Shown: one piece after another, positions 42,479 through 54,264 of the stretch
Layout of the letters: each line of letters begins with the position of its first letter
Numbering within the stretch: position 1 is the stretch's first letter
Assembly (NCBI GenBank): GCA_019915015.1
Contig: JAHBBC010000021.1
Location: 682,001-746,000 of the forward strand
Direction of reading: 5' to 3'
Length of the DNA: 64,000 nucleotides
DNA from: Auriscalpium vulgare
Taxonomy: Eukaryota > Basidiomycota > Agaricomycetes > Russulales > Auriscalpiaceae
Translations under genes and position numbers: made by a program
The notes under the pieces: generated by a model
The model's database searches: none
What the model saw: the letters and a program-made list of their open reading frames with translations, nothing else
What the model was told of the DNA's origin: nothing

Positions 42479-43209
42479 CTATCGGTCGAACATGCCCTGG
42501 CCGCCTGCCATCAGCACTTGCCGTGTCTCGGCTTCGATCGGGTGAGAGTAGACCGGCTGCGGCTGCTGGTTTGACATCATGAAGGGGGAGCCGACAGAGG
42601 GTCTGGCTGCTTGGGCAAAGAATGAGGGAGGCGCCGGGTGGAAAGAGGGCGCTTGGGCGGCAGCGATGTAGAATGGGTCCGTGGAGACGAACAAGGACTG
42701 TGACGGAGAGTCGTAAGTCGTGGGAGTGGCCGGGGATGTGTATGGGTGCGTTGGGCGGCTTCCGCGAGAGAAAGATGGCGACAAGGGCTGTGAAGAAGGT
42801 CGCAGTGGCGCAGCTGCAGCGGACCCGGCGACGAAATCATCTCCCATCGCATCGTCTTCCTCGCCCGGGATATCCTGCTCCCAGGGACGCGAGGCTGCAC
42901 CTGGTGTGCTTGAGCTCGGGCGCCGGTCGTCGAAGTGAAAGGAGGTGGAGGGTGTGCGGGCCGTGGGGGTGTTACATGGCTGGGCGTAGCTGTTGCGGCG
43001 GGTGACGGACTGGAGGCTGGGGGACGCCGGAGGCTGATAAAAGAGAGTCTGGGCCAGCTGTGCCTAGATACGAGGAGGACTCGGAGTGAGCAGTGGCGAG
43101 GAGGGCGGGACGGGAGAGCACGCACCTGGAGAGCAGCGAGGTCCATGGCCTCCTGGCCAATGTGGCTGGAACTGAAGGACGAGACGAGGTCGTCGACGGA
43201 GAGACTCAT
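42479..43209 (-). CDS. Pro/Ser-rich protein, unrecognised
   Basis: Not recognised; probably lineage-conserved. The start at 43209 reads MSLSVDDLVSSFSSSHIGQE with AMDLAALQ. A GTGCGT...TATCTAG intron (about 43066-43125) follows, then AQLAQTLFYQPPASPSLQSV. The rest is low-complexity Pro/Ser/Thr sequence with a short acidic island EQDIPGEEDDAMGDDF and C-terminal motifs SQSLFVSTDPFYIAAAQAPS and SHPIEAETRQVLMAGGQGMF. It has about 220 residues, with no signal peptide, membrane segment or catalytic motif. The N-terminal helix (VDDLVSSFSSSHIGQEAMDL) and the C-terminal block look like short conserved interaction segments in an otherwise disordered protein. Confidence 0.7.
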
Positions 43210-43980
43210 TATTGCGGGAGGGGGCGGTGTGTCGCTGGAAGGGAAGAGGAGGTTGTTATACGATGCGAACCTGTGCGGAACGGCTCGGCCCGGAGCAGCG
43301 CATGTCGCCAGCTCGGCCCGCGCACTGTGCCGCCCGGCCTCGTCTCGCTCGACCGGCCTCGTCCTCGTCGTCAGCCAGCCGCCGCCGCTCTGCCCTCATT
43401 TTCTATGTCATTATTCTATTATTGCTCGCGCACTCTCCTGCTTCCTTACCCGCATGATCTTCGGAGCCTGGGCCGATCACCAGTGCCTGCACGCCTGCAC
43501 GATGCCGGCAGACGTGTTTACCACGTTTCGGCTTTTGGTGCAAAGCCGTCCTCAAGCGCGCAATCGGCCGTGGCTTGCTTTCCTGTATACATACACCTGG
43601 ATCCGCGATTTCCAGCGCAATCAATATTCACTCTTGTGCTGTGCATCATTCTGAGGACGACCATCGTCATGCTGGCTGTTGTCAGTTAGTCTCCCTGAGG
43701 CAGAGTAGACAGATTCAACCTTCAGAGGCTCAGGATCATCTGTCCGTTGCCAGTGTCACTTGCCACTGCATCCTGCCACTAACGTTGCTGCCCAGCCCAT
43801 ATCCCAGATTGTTCGCTGCAATCTCCACGTAGCTGGCAAGCAGGGACCATCGACATTGCGTCTTCCCACTATGTAGTCGTCTGCTACCCTTTACAGGCGC
43901 AGTTTGGGCGCAGTCGCAAAGTCGTGCATGGGCGCAGGGGGGATCTAGCAAGAGGGGTTACAGATTGTCACTCGCGTCAC
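43210..43980. other. Intergenic region, about 770 bases
   Basis: Holds the promoter of the Pro/Ser-rich gene and the 3' end of NCBP3, both minus strand. Open frames here (for example plus 43093-43689) extend antisense across the neighbouring gene and have no recognisable domain. No RNA gene was recognised. Confidence 0.4.
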
Positions 43981-45219
43981 TCAAGAAGGCCTCAAAAAGG
44001 CTTCCAACTCGTCATCCAACTCCTGCTGAGTCTTCCTGGGCCTGGGTTCTCGCCTCCGACCTCCCGTGTCCCGTCTGTCTCCACGCACAGATTCCTTCGA
44101 TATCTGAACGCGAACATCTGCCGCATCCTCCTGCCCTCGACGCCGGCGCCCGCGTCGAGGCAGCCTCGCCGTTACCCGGGAAGCCAGGCTCTCCGGCTGC
44201 GAGTCGTGGTCGTGCACGCGAATGTCCGAAGTTCGTTGTAACAGCGACTTCCCGTCGTCGGCAATGTAATCTGACCGCATTTTTGAAGGCGGCGAGGGGG
44301 GTGCATCATTGGGCGAGTCTTCGCGCAGGAATGAGTCAAGCTCGTCGTCTAGCTGCGCGCGCAGAAGGGGATCAGGTTCATTTCGCCGCCTGCGCTTCGT
44401 TGGCGAGTCCTCTTCATCGGCATCCGCGCCCCCTCGCTTTTCTCCGAGCTTCCCTGCATCTTTCCCGTGCTTGCGATAGAATTGACTGTCCTGGCGTGCC
44501 CCCTTCTTCTTCACATCGCTGACCAACGCCCACCTCATCCGCACAGGGCCCTTGAGACCTTCGCCCTTACCGAGACTCGCATTGATACGTTGTTCAGGAG
44601 GCCAGAATGTCATAGGGACAGTTCTGGCTGCGATGAAGCCTTCGTCATCAGGACTTTCATCAGGGTTCTTCTGCAGCAGCCGCGACGCGTTCTCGGCTTC
44701 GGAGTTGGTCTCGAAGACCAGGACACAGGTCGTGTCGTTGACCCATTCCAGGCCCATAGGTGTTGCGTCGAAGTGAGTCGCATAGGCAAAGATGCGATCC
44801 GTTGGGAGGTGGGATAGAGGAGGGCCTTGAAATAGCAAGGCGTTGCCTCGATATATGGAGTCTTCTAGGAAATCGCAGGCGTCAACAAGAGCGTGTGGCG
44901 GAGAAGATGGGACACACCTTCGGTCATCTCAGCATCCGCATCAGACTCACCGGCGGGAGGCTCTCCACCATGGTCCCCGTGCCTCCGCTAAAATTGTACG
45001 GAGACGACCCTACCGTCAGATACTGTCCTCAGGTGTGCCGTGCCCGCGCACCTTGAGCGCAGTCGCGTCAGAAAGCAGGTAGACCTTTGCGCGGCCTATG
45101 CGGTCAGCGAGCGATGCGCGCTCTCGCTTGTCGGGCAGCTGCTCTTCGTACGCGATGTCCTCGTTGTACGATAGCTCGACAGATTCGACGGGAGTGTCGT
45201 CGACCAGAACGGCATCCAT
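43981..45219 (-). CDS. ncbp3: NCBP3-like nuclear cap-binding protein
   Basis: Homologue of nuclear cap-binding subunit 3 (C17orf85), an RRM-like cap and mRNA-binding protein that works with the cap complex and TREX in mRNA export. The start at 45219 reads MDAVLVDDTPVESVELSYNE, then DKRERASLADRIGRAKVYLL. After introns come the core RNALLFQGPP-like GNALLFQGPPLSHLPTDRIF, AYATHFDATPMGLEWVNDTT, CVLVFETNSEAENASRLL, TVPMTFWPPEQRINASLGKG and VRMRWALVSDVKKKGARQDS, with YRKHGK. The LEWVNDTTCVLVF segment is the family's cap-binding RRM-like signature. The C-terminus is basic with RKTQQELDDELEAFLRPS, resembling the FoP/ALYREF-type UAP56-binding tail, and an internal repeat of it (RAQLDDELDSFLRED). This tail suggests contact with the export machinery. 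Head to head with THO2. Confidence 0.85.
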
Positions 45220-45576
45220 GTGGAGTGGCGCAGAAGACGTTGTGGTAGATGATTGAGTTAAAGCGCCTAGGATGAGACACAAATGAGAGGGTTGAACGCT
45301 ATGGAAGGAGGGGACAAAAGAGTAATGTGCGAGGAGCTGAGCGGCAACCGCTTGTCAAGTTGCCACATCCGGTTGAGTGTGGCGGGGTTTCGCCTGGCCT
45401 TGTCTGCGACCTCCACATTGACCACATCACCGCGCATTTCCCCACCTTCCTTCCCTTTCTGTTGGCACGCGAGGAGCCTTCCTCCGCAGCATTCCCTCTT
45501 CCCCTCTCAACCACGACCTGCTCTGCGTCTTCCCTCTTGATCAATCCGCCAGCTTTGCAGCGTGTCAGGTCAGACG
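45220..45576. promoter_or_regulatory. Bidirectional promoter region, NCBP3/THO2
   Basis: 357 bases between the NCBP3 start (minus) and the THO2 start (plus). CT-rich runs occur around 45440-45540 (ttccttccctttctg, ccctcttcccctctc), as at other promoters in this window. No TATA box was recognised. Both downstream genes act in nuclear mRNP assembly, so shared regulation is plausible. Confidence 0.6.
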
Positions 45577-48500
45577 ATGGACGTCGTCGACAGAACACGC
45601 CAATATCTCTCAACGTGGAGCGACGCCGGAGAGGACGGCTGGTGCGTCTTACTCTCCTGTGACCGAGTGCCCGTAAACTGACAACTCCGCAGCCAGAAGT
45701 TCTTGACTGAGCTGCACTCCGCACCGTCTGACCCCAAGTCCAGCGACGCGTTAGCTACAGTCTACCACACCCTGCTGTCAGCTACGCTGTCCATATGGGC
45801 GCAGGGCACTCCCCTGCCTCCATCCGGACTCGTTGCCTTCATCCAGACCACCCTCGGCAGCCTGCCGTCCTCGTCACAGGATGCCTCTCCGGCCCCTTCG
45901 AGCGCGCACGCATTGGGCGAGATCCTAGTCGATGCTATCTGGTCTTTGGATTCGCAACTCGACGACATCGCAGCAGAGGCAAAGGTTGTCACAGCAAGTA
46001 GCGAAGAGACGGACGTGGCTAGTGCAGGGGCTAAGATAGCGTCGCTGCTGAAGACCAAGGCCGCAGCGGAGAAGGACAAGGAAACCCTAGTAGAGCTTGT
46101 CAAATTACTTTTGGTGCGTTTCCACATCAGTCTGCCAAAGATTGATGCGCTGAAATGAATACTTCAGGCATCTCGACTGGTCAGTCTTGAGCTCTGCAGG
46201 GAGCGCCTGGACATGGTCTTGGTTTCCAATGCAGGGTGCATCGTGGACAAGCACACATTCGATCGAAGAGAGGTTCGGGCGAGGACGGGTTTGTTGTACG
46301 TGTCGCTGTCCACGACGCCCTCCGCAGCTACTGACCACAGTTAATACAGCTACAAGCAGAATAAATTCAATCTCCTTCGAGAGCAATCCGAGGGCTTCTC
46401 CAAGCTCATCACGGAGATCACCAGTGCTCTCCCCAATCCTCACTCTGCCGCCTCTGGTCGCCCATCGGAGTCACTGTCGGCGACCATGACTCGCGTCAAG
46501 CCCGTTTGGGAGCGCGTCGTGAGCCTCATTGGCTACTTCGACTTGGATCCCAACAGAGCACTGGACGTTATCTTAGATGTCTTCTCCGTTCACCTCACCA
46601 CCCACTGGAGCTTCTTCCTTGTGCTGCTCAGCCTGTCGCCGTGGAAAGGCGCTCGTAGCGAGTTTGCATGGATGGACGAGGAAAGGACGGGGGTGGCAGC
46701 ACACGAAGCCAAGGATTTCAAGGGCAAGACACTGGACGAAGTGTTGATGATGATGGAAGGGACGCGCAATGGCGGCGCTAGCTTCACTGCCGCGAACTCC
46801 AACAATCCACGAGTCATGGCCCAGGTCTTAGGCTTCAAGTTCCGCCATTATCAAGTATGTCCTTCATCTGTGAGATCCGAGTGCCGCGCTGAACAGTTCT
46901 TAGTCTCCAGACGTATCGGAAGCGACACCACGGCAGTTGTATCTGACTGCAGCGCTGCTGATTCGGGAAGGCTTTGTCACTCTCGATGATCTCTATGCCC
47001 ACCTCACACCGACAGACGAAGAGATGGCGGACAAGGAATACAAAGCGTACCTGGCTTCTGTCGAGTCCCGGATCGCGGGTGCAAAAGTCAGTCAACTGGC
47101 CATGGCAGCCCCTCTCGAATCGTCTTCTCCGGCTCCATCGAAGTCCAGGCAACCTGCGCCGTCCGAACCCAAAAAAGCTGCACCGGTCGAACCGAAGCAT
47201 GTGCCCAATCAAAAGTTGGGCTTGCTTACTGCCCTGCTCTCTGTCGGAGCCGTTCGACCAGCGCTGTCAATTTTGACGCAGTTCCGATGGCTGATCGACG
47301 CGCATCCAGAAGTCGCGGACTTGATGCTTCGCATTTTGAAGCATTCCATATCTTCCTTATACGACTCTACCATGGTGACCAAGGAACGCACGACTGCATT
47401 TACCCAGCCAAGGGCACGATACGGCACGGCCGGCATTATGCAAACACCTCGCCGAAAGCCTTTGCTGACTTTGTGGGCTCCTGCTCCACCGAGCACAAGC
47501 ACGGTGGACTTCGTTTACTTCTTCCCCAACTGGACCGACCGGATACCCCAGTGTTCGAGTTTGGAGGATCTGGAGGTCATCGTCGAGCCTCTCATGGCCT
47601 TCGTCGGCTTGCATGTGTCTCGAGACCCGTTGTTCTTGACCAAATTCTTGAGGCTCGGCAAGACACACCTTGCCTCACAGGTGCGGGTTATGTCTTAAAT
47701 GCATCGATCTGGCTGACGAATTGGACAGAAGGGTACTGTAGATGCCACAACGCGTCGCCCCGTTGGCCAGCGTCCGGATAGTCCCATCAGCCAGTTCTGG
47801 TTCAAAGTCTTGCGTCTGTACCTCCTCCCTGCACTTCCTCTCATTCGCGGAAATGCTGTCTGCACCGTCGAGATTTGGAACATCATACGGCAGTACGAGA
47901 CCACCGTCCGGTGGCGTCTGTACGGCGAGTGGAAGACTAACACCTACAAGTCCCACCCCGAGCTGCGCGTGCGTGCGGTCCAGGCAGATCGTGAATCCAA
48001 AGGCATCTTGCGACGTCTGTCACACAATACCATCGACACGCTGTCCGGGACGGTGGCCAAACTTGCGCACAGTAATCCTTGCATATTCTTTGCCAATGCC
48101 GTTAACCAGATCATGGCGTACGACAACCTGGCCGGAGTTGTCATCCAAGGACTGCGATATGTGACCAACATGGGCTTTGATGTGTTGGTATACATCATCC
48201 TGGATGCGTTATCCAACCCCAACAAGGACAGAGTCAAGGATGACGGTGTCAACACGACTGATTGGCTTCAAAGTAAGCCGTCTGCACTGCTGTCGAGTCA
48301 CCTCGCTAATTGCCGACTCTAGGCCTTGCCTCCTTTACCGGAATGCTCTTCCGCCGCTATAGCGCGGATCTCACGCCGCTGCTCAAGTACGTCGTTCATC
48401 AGCTGTACAGCGGGCAGACATCAGAGATCATCGTTTTGCGTGAACTCATCTGGAAGATGGCCGGCATAGAGCCATTGCCCAGTCTGTCCGACTCGCAAAT

Positions 48501-51500
48501 TGCGGCGATGGCGGGAGGCCCCGCGCTGCGCATAGAGGCGGTGGCTTCGGCCACACGCGGAGCTCGCCTGGATCCAGGGGATGCCGTCCTCAAGGGGCCC
48601 CAGAGGCTGGGTAAGGCCTTGCTGGATTCGTCACTCGCCCTGCCTCTCCTCATTCAGGTGGCACAGCAGCGACAGTCAGCTGTATTTAAGATCCAAGATG
48701 CCCACCTTAAGTCTCTTGCAAGTCTCTACGACACGGTGAGTCGTCCTTCACATTTCCTGGACTCATAACTGACGAGTCCCATAGACCCACGGCGTTTTAC
48801 TCCAATACTTGGAACTGCTTACCTCACCGGCGGTGGTCGATGCACATGACTACGCGAAAAAGCTTGCGCCGTCGTTGTCTGAACTTGGGGAGAAGTATGG
48901 TCTCGCGGCCCCAATATGCATGCAGTTATTGCGGCCAATTTGGCACAGCGCTCTTTTGGTACGCAGCCACGCACCTGTGATCGTGACATCCCGTTCAATC
49001 TGCCGCAGGCACATGCACTGTCTATGCAGGAACAAGAACGTTTGGCGAGCGAAGAGGCTGAGAAGCGTCTGAAGGCTGCTCTTGCCGCAAAACGAGATCC
49101 TAGTGCGACGACGCCGCGGTTGGCATCACCCAATGTACAAGAGTCTGCCAGCACTAGCGAACCGGGAGACGTTAGACCATTAGCGCAGGATGTCAAGGCA
49201 ACGGAAGAGGCGATGGACGCTGATGCTCAGGCTACGGCGCCATCGTCTGCGATCGATGTAACTATCCTGCATGCCTATAATATTCCTTCTGCGCGCTGAC
49301 TGTGTTTTAGAATCCCTGGGTGCCTGAGATCAAAGTTTTGTTCGACGATCTCAGGAAGGTAATCCCGAAATCTGCATATGATCTCATTGGGTCAGTCGCC
49401 ATCTGCTGATTTTCGAATGCCCGAGCATGACACCATTTCTTAGGCCCGGGTTCTACTTGACCTTCTGGCAACTTTCCACTTACGACTTGTCGCCCCCTGC
49501 GGCCAAGTATGATGAGGAAGGTGCTGCGCTCCGAGCACTTAGTCGTCAAGAAGACTCCAAGTACAATGCTGCGGACCGATCTTCAGATCGGGTGAAGCGG
49601 CAGGGTGCCGCAGCGCATCGTGCTCGTCGCGACAGATACAACACATACGTGCATACGCTTGCTCAAGAGTTCAAGGAACAGACCGCGTCGAGAATGTTTA
49701 CCATCAAGAGACTCGCTAAAGAGAAATTGCATTGGTTTGCCCATGGTGAGTCGTCAAATGTTTTCCTCATCATATCTAAGCCTTGTCCAGGACCGAAGGC
49801 GGCTGTGCTTGCATCTGCCATCATCGAACATTGTCTTCAGCCCCGCAGTCTCCTATCGCCTATGGATGCCGACTACTGCGCGCAAGTCATAAAACTGATC
49901 CACACTATGGGTACTCCTGGATTCAGCACGCTTATGGTTTACGACCGGGTATGACATCCTTTTTGTTGTGTCGTCCCAGTAACTCAAGATTTGACAGCTG
50001 CTCAGTGATCATATCAAGGCGATAGTGTTTTCGTGCAGCGAATATGAAGCCAAGAATTACGGTAACTGCCTTCCCTTTGTACCTGATTCTTCTTCTCAAG
50101 ATTGCTTTCAGGTCGCTTTCTGTTAGGCATCCTCACTGATCTCCACAAGTGGTCACAAGATGAAGTACAGTACATGCAAGACAATCGAAGCAAGACGGGT
50201 GGCAAAGTCTTCTGGCTTCCGGGCTTCCTCAAGCAATGGCCAGCCAAGACCGCGACTGTAGAGCCTTCTGCGCTCCTAGCATGGAACGATCTGCAGCTTG
50301 TTCTCAAGAAATGGCATCGCAAACTGTGCCGAGTACGTGACCCAGGTTTTTCAATGCAGCAAGCACTAACATAGCGCCATCGACAGTCGTTAATCGATTG
50401 TATTCAAACAAACGAGTTCATGCACGTGTACAACGCAATCATCGTCCTTAAGGAGATCCTACCAGTCTTCCCGTCGGGAGCAGTGTCCGACAGCTTTGGC
50501 AAGAATCTGAACACCGTCATGGAGGATTTCATTCAGAAAGAGGAGCGGGGCGACCTCAAAATCCTGGCAAGAGCGTGAGTTAATATCCTTGCGCTGTCCA
50601 TACCCTTCTAGTGTCTCGACGTTATTAAGCTCGCGGCACCTCTTCAGATATCACGCGAGCCTCAAGAAGCGCGAGTCGTTCTGGGCCGTCACGCCCAAAA
50701 GCCAGGTTTCAAAGGTAAAGCACTTGGATCTTCAGATGGTGCTGTCATTCATTTATCTTCAGACAAACGCTGCGGTAGTATCTTCGCGTCCGGCGACTCC
50801 GAACTCTGCACCACAGAGTGAGAAGCCCAAAGCCATCGTTCCGACGTCCAGTGACAAGGCAAAGAATGGCACTGCTGGGACTCCTTCGGCTCCTCGTGCT
50901 CAACTAGCCCCTGCTGTCAACGGAGCCGGAAAGTCGAGTCCAATGCCCTCTACAACGAAGTCCGCTATGGAGAGGTATGTTGATCATGATCATCGATTTG
51001 ATCAGGTCGCTGATCCTGTTGCCAGCATCCCAAGGCCGGAGGTCGTCCGGCGCGTCCGTACTGAGCCAAGGGCCGAAACCCCTACTCAACCAGCTGGCAA
51101 AGACTCCGTTTCGAAGGCAGACGGGATGGATGTTGACGTGGCTGCCTCTCAGCCTTCTTCACAGGTCACGCAGGAGCCAGCGAGGTCGAGTACTGCAGCT
51201 CCCTCCAGTCGATCTACGCGCGACGGGACTGGAAGCTCAGCTGCAAGTATGTCGAGCCCCCGTCCAGACGTGCCCTCTGCGCCCATTTCAGCGCGAAAGC
51301 CCGCGGACAGGGTGTCGTCAACGCCAGCGTCGCCAGTCCCAACGAACCCTGCTATCGGAAAGCCGCCCCCGCAATCTCCGAGAAGTCATCGTCAACCTGA
51401 GGAGCGTGCGTCTCGTTCTGAACCCCAGCAAGGCATGCCTCCACCTTCGGCCCCTAGTCAAACCCTCTCTGCTCAAGAGTTGCGCGACACGGCGAAGCAA

Positions 51501-52987
51501 TCCATGGTTCGACGACATGAAGATCCTCCAGAGGACAAGCCTTCTCGAGGTCCACCAAGTGAGCCTCGATCGCAGCAGGGTACTTCGCGCATGTCGTCTC
51601 CTACTCGGCGTCGATCGCCCACCCCACCTTCCCACCCTGGAACAAGGAACCACAGTGTGGAGAGCCGCACCAGTGCCGAAAAGGCGCGGTCGGAAGGTGA
51701 TCGCCCAGACGACCGGCGGGGTGAAAGAGATAGTCGGCCAGAGGGCAGGTCGTCCGACAAGCCCCAAGGGACTTCGCACAGGAGAGAGCGCATCACTGGG
51801 CGAGAGGACAAGGACCGCGAAAGGGATCGAGGACGGGATCGCCACGGCGACAGGGAGCGCGAGAGAGACCGCGACCGGGATCGGGATCGGGAACCACGGG
51901 ACCGCGACAGGGACAGAGAGCGTGACCGCGAACGGGACAAGGATCGCGACCGGGATCGTGATCGTGATCGCCATCGAAGAGATGATAAGGACCGCGACCG
52001 GGAGAGTAGGAAAGACCGCGATGTCTCGGCACGCGCCGCTGCTGCCTCTACGCCAGACGATCGAGGTCCTACTGGTCGTCCTGACTTGTCGAGGCATCGC
52101 AATGGTCCGCCTGGGGATGATACCCTAGGGAAGCGTCGCCGGCCTGTCGAGGACGATGTGCGTTCATCTCAGTATTATCTTTTATCCCAATTCACCATGA
52201 TCCTCTAGCCTGAACGCGTTTCGAAGCGTAGTTCCCGCGAGAAAGGGCATCGCGAGGAGCGATCTCGTCGATCTTCGGAGAAGGAGAAGGATCATGATCG
52301 TCCACGAGAGTCTGACAGGCGGAGACGAGATCGTGAGCCTTCGGACGGTGATGGTCGAGTATCCGCTACGGAGAAGGTGCGCAGCATGCTCGCAGAACTT
52401 GTTGATTGGTGTTCATCACATCGATGCAGACGTCCGAGAAGCGCCCTGAGGGTCCAGTGGCTGGTAATGGCAATTTGCCTTCCACTACACCGTCAGCACC
52501 ACGAGCCATGGCAAGCGGTGACATGCCCAGACATCCCAAGTCTGAAGCGAGCGGACGACTTGTCCGGGACCCCGCTCCTCACCAAGCATTGAACGGGCAG
52601 ACCCACTCAGCTCCATCGCCGGTAGAACCGGCTTCAGGTAGTATTCTGTCCAGGATTGGGGCCAGAGAACCGTCTCACTCGGACAGCTCTGGCCGCTCCG
52701 GAGCTCCGGCGGAGCGTCACCGGGGCGATGACGATAGAGACGGGGCTCGAAAGCGAACGTTGTCTGGTGTGTAAAGCAGCCCGTTACTTTGAAGGCTTCG
52801 CTAACATCATGTTGTAGATGTGGCCGGCGACGCAACGGTAGCTGCGGGTTCTGACCTCGCTCAACCTCCCAAGCGGCCTCGGATCAATCGCACACGTTAC
52901 CAGACGCCGTCGCACGCCCTAGCTAGGAAGTTGCTGCCCATAGATCCGCAAGCTGGAGAGAAGACTCGGAACGGCCGGAAGGACTGA
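45577..52987 (+). CDS. tho2: THO complex subunit 2 (Tho2/THOC2)
   Basis: Largest subunit of THO/TREX, which couples transcription to mRNP packaging and export. The start at 45577 reads MDVVDRTRQYLSTWSDAGED and joins across an intron to GCQKFLTELHSAPSDPKSSD. The helical body includes RLVSLELCRERLDMVLVSNA, YKQNKFNLLREQSEGFSKLI, VVSLIGYFDLDPNRALDVIL and VLGFKFRHYQ. It continues through WNIIRQYETTVRWRLYGEWK, RRLSHNTIDTLSGTVAKLAH, GLASFTGMLFRRYSADLTPL-like SLASFTGMLFRRY, then YSGQTSEIIVLRELIWKMAG with IEPLPSLSDSQIAAM, a THO2 hallmark. Further blocks are VKVLFDDL-like WVPEIKVLFDDLRKVIP and FYLTFWQLSTYDL. The C-terminal third is Ser/Pro-rich and then very RD/RE/RS-rich (51780-52330), ending RNRTRYQTP-like RINRTRYQTPSHALARKLLP. 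About 20 introns are inferred, and some junctions in the middle are uncertain. Confidence 0.92.
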
Positions 52988-53174
52988 CACTAATGTAGCA
53001 GCCTTATAGCATACTTACTCCTTACACATTCCATTGCTTTTCAAATTGTAGTTTGCGTCACACGCTCTGATTATTTACACAATGCGAGTTTCCAGCACCT
53101 TCCCGATGGGTGATTAGAGTATGGTAATAAGAATAAAGCGAGTTGAATCGCTGCGCCCTCAGCATGGCGCAGAA

Positions 53175-54264
53175 TCAATGTTTTATCAATGTCAAGAACT
53201 CCTCTCTTGTTTTCTGCTGCGTTCGGAAGCATCCAAGCATACAGGACGTGACAGTGATTGCCCCTGGCTTTTGGACACCCCGCATGGTCATGCACAAGTG
53301 CCTGGGGTGGATGAGCATAATAACCAATGATACAAGTACCAGGACATACGTTGCCTCCATCACCACCGCGACACCTCGAGGTTTGATTGCCTCTTCAACA
53401 CACAAGGCGATCTGTTTCGTGAGGCGCTCTTGCACTTGCAGCCGTCGACTGAAAGTCTCGGCGATCCGTGCCAGCTTCGAGATCCCAAGCACCAGTTTAT
53501 TTGGGATGTACGCGATGGCGATCTGCAAATGTGTGTTTCAGTAACATTTTTCACCAGGGGAAAGTCATATACCTTGCCAGTGAAGGGCACAAGATGATGT
53601 TCGCACAAACTCGAGATGTCGATGTCACGAACGATAACCATCTCATCGTGATCTTCTGCAAATACGGCATCATTGATGACATCTATGACCGGCGTTACCT
53701 TTCAGCTTGCAGTTCTAGGATGAGGCGAAAGGGCGAGCACCTGCCAGCCTCTCTTCGTAGCCTTTGGTCATCCACATAAGGGCCTGAGCATAGCGTTCTG
53801 GCGTTCGGAGCAAACCCTCTCGATCAGGGTCCTCACCGATGCACTCAAGCACGGTGCGCACCGCTGAGGCGAGTCTTGTTTGACGTGCCGCCTTCTCAGC
53901 AGGAGTCGCGTGAAGACGGGATACGGTGGACTTGGCTGGTGCGCGAAACTCGTGAGAAACACGGGAGCTGCGTGTGATGTGAGGGCTGAACCGGCTTACC
54001 CGGCCAACCCAGACCATTCACGTCTGGAAGAGGGCTCGCTCTGTCAGGCGGATTAGCTGACGCGGGGGTAGAAACGCCTGAGGTGGGCCGGAAGCCGTAT
54101 CCTTCGCGAATGATAGACGGTGCAGCTGTGCTCGAAGTCTGCGCGTCTGCGGCGTCTGCGCTTGGTATTCCGTCACCCTCGACAGCGTCTGATACTACTT
54201 GGAGACGACGTAGGCCATCGGTGAGCATTTTCCCGTAGGCGTCGTCCGATTCTAATGCGGACAT
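53175..54264 (-). CDS. folE: GTP cyclohydrolase I
   Basis: Catalyses GTP to 7,8-dihydroneopterin triphosphate, the first step of folate (and pterin) synthesis; cytosolic homodecamer. The N-terminal extension ([20 protein letters not shown]) is Ser/Thr-rich and leads after an intron to the catalytic domain: [60 protein letters not shown] (Zn Cys and His), [20 protein letters not shown] with [20 protein letters not shown], then EAT joined by splicing to [13 protein letters not shown] (second Zn Cys). The end is EEFLTLIKH. The intron at 53302-53349 splits the [11 protein letters not shown] motif; it is 48 bases, has no in-frame stop, and its retention would insert 16 residues. Zn ligands and catalytic His are intact in the spliced form. 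Confidence 0.95.

Noticed and set aside
51318..52102. Long minus-strand open frames (Arg/Ser-rich) opposite the end of THO2
   Set aside because: They mirror the RD/RE/RS-coding repeats of THO2; the sense frame has the conserved protein and fits the exon structure.
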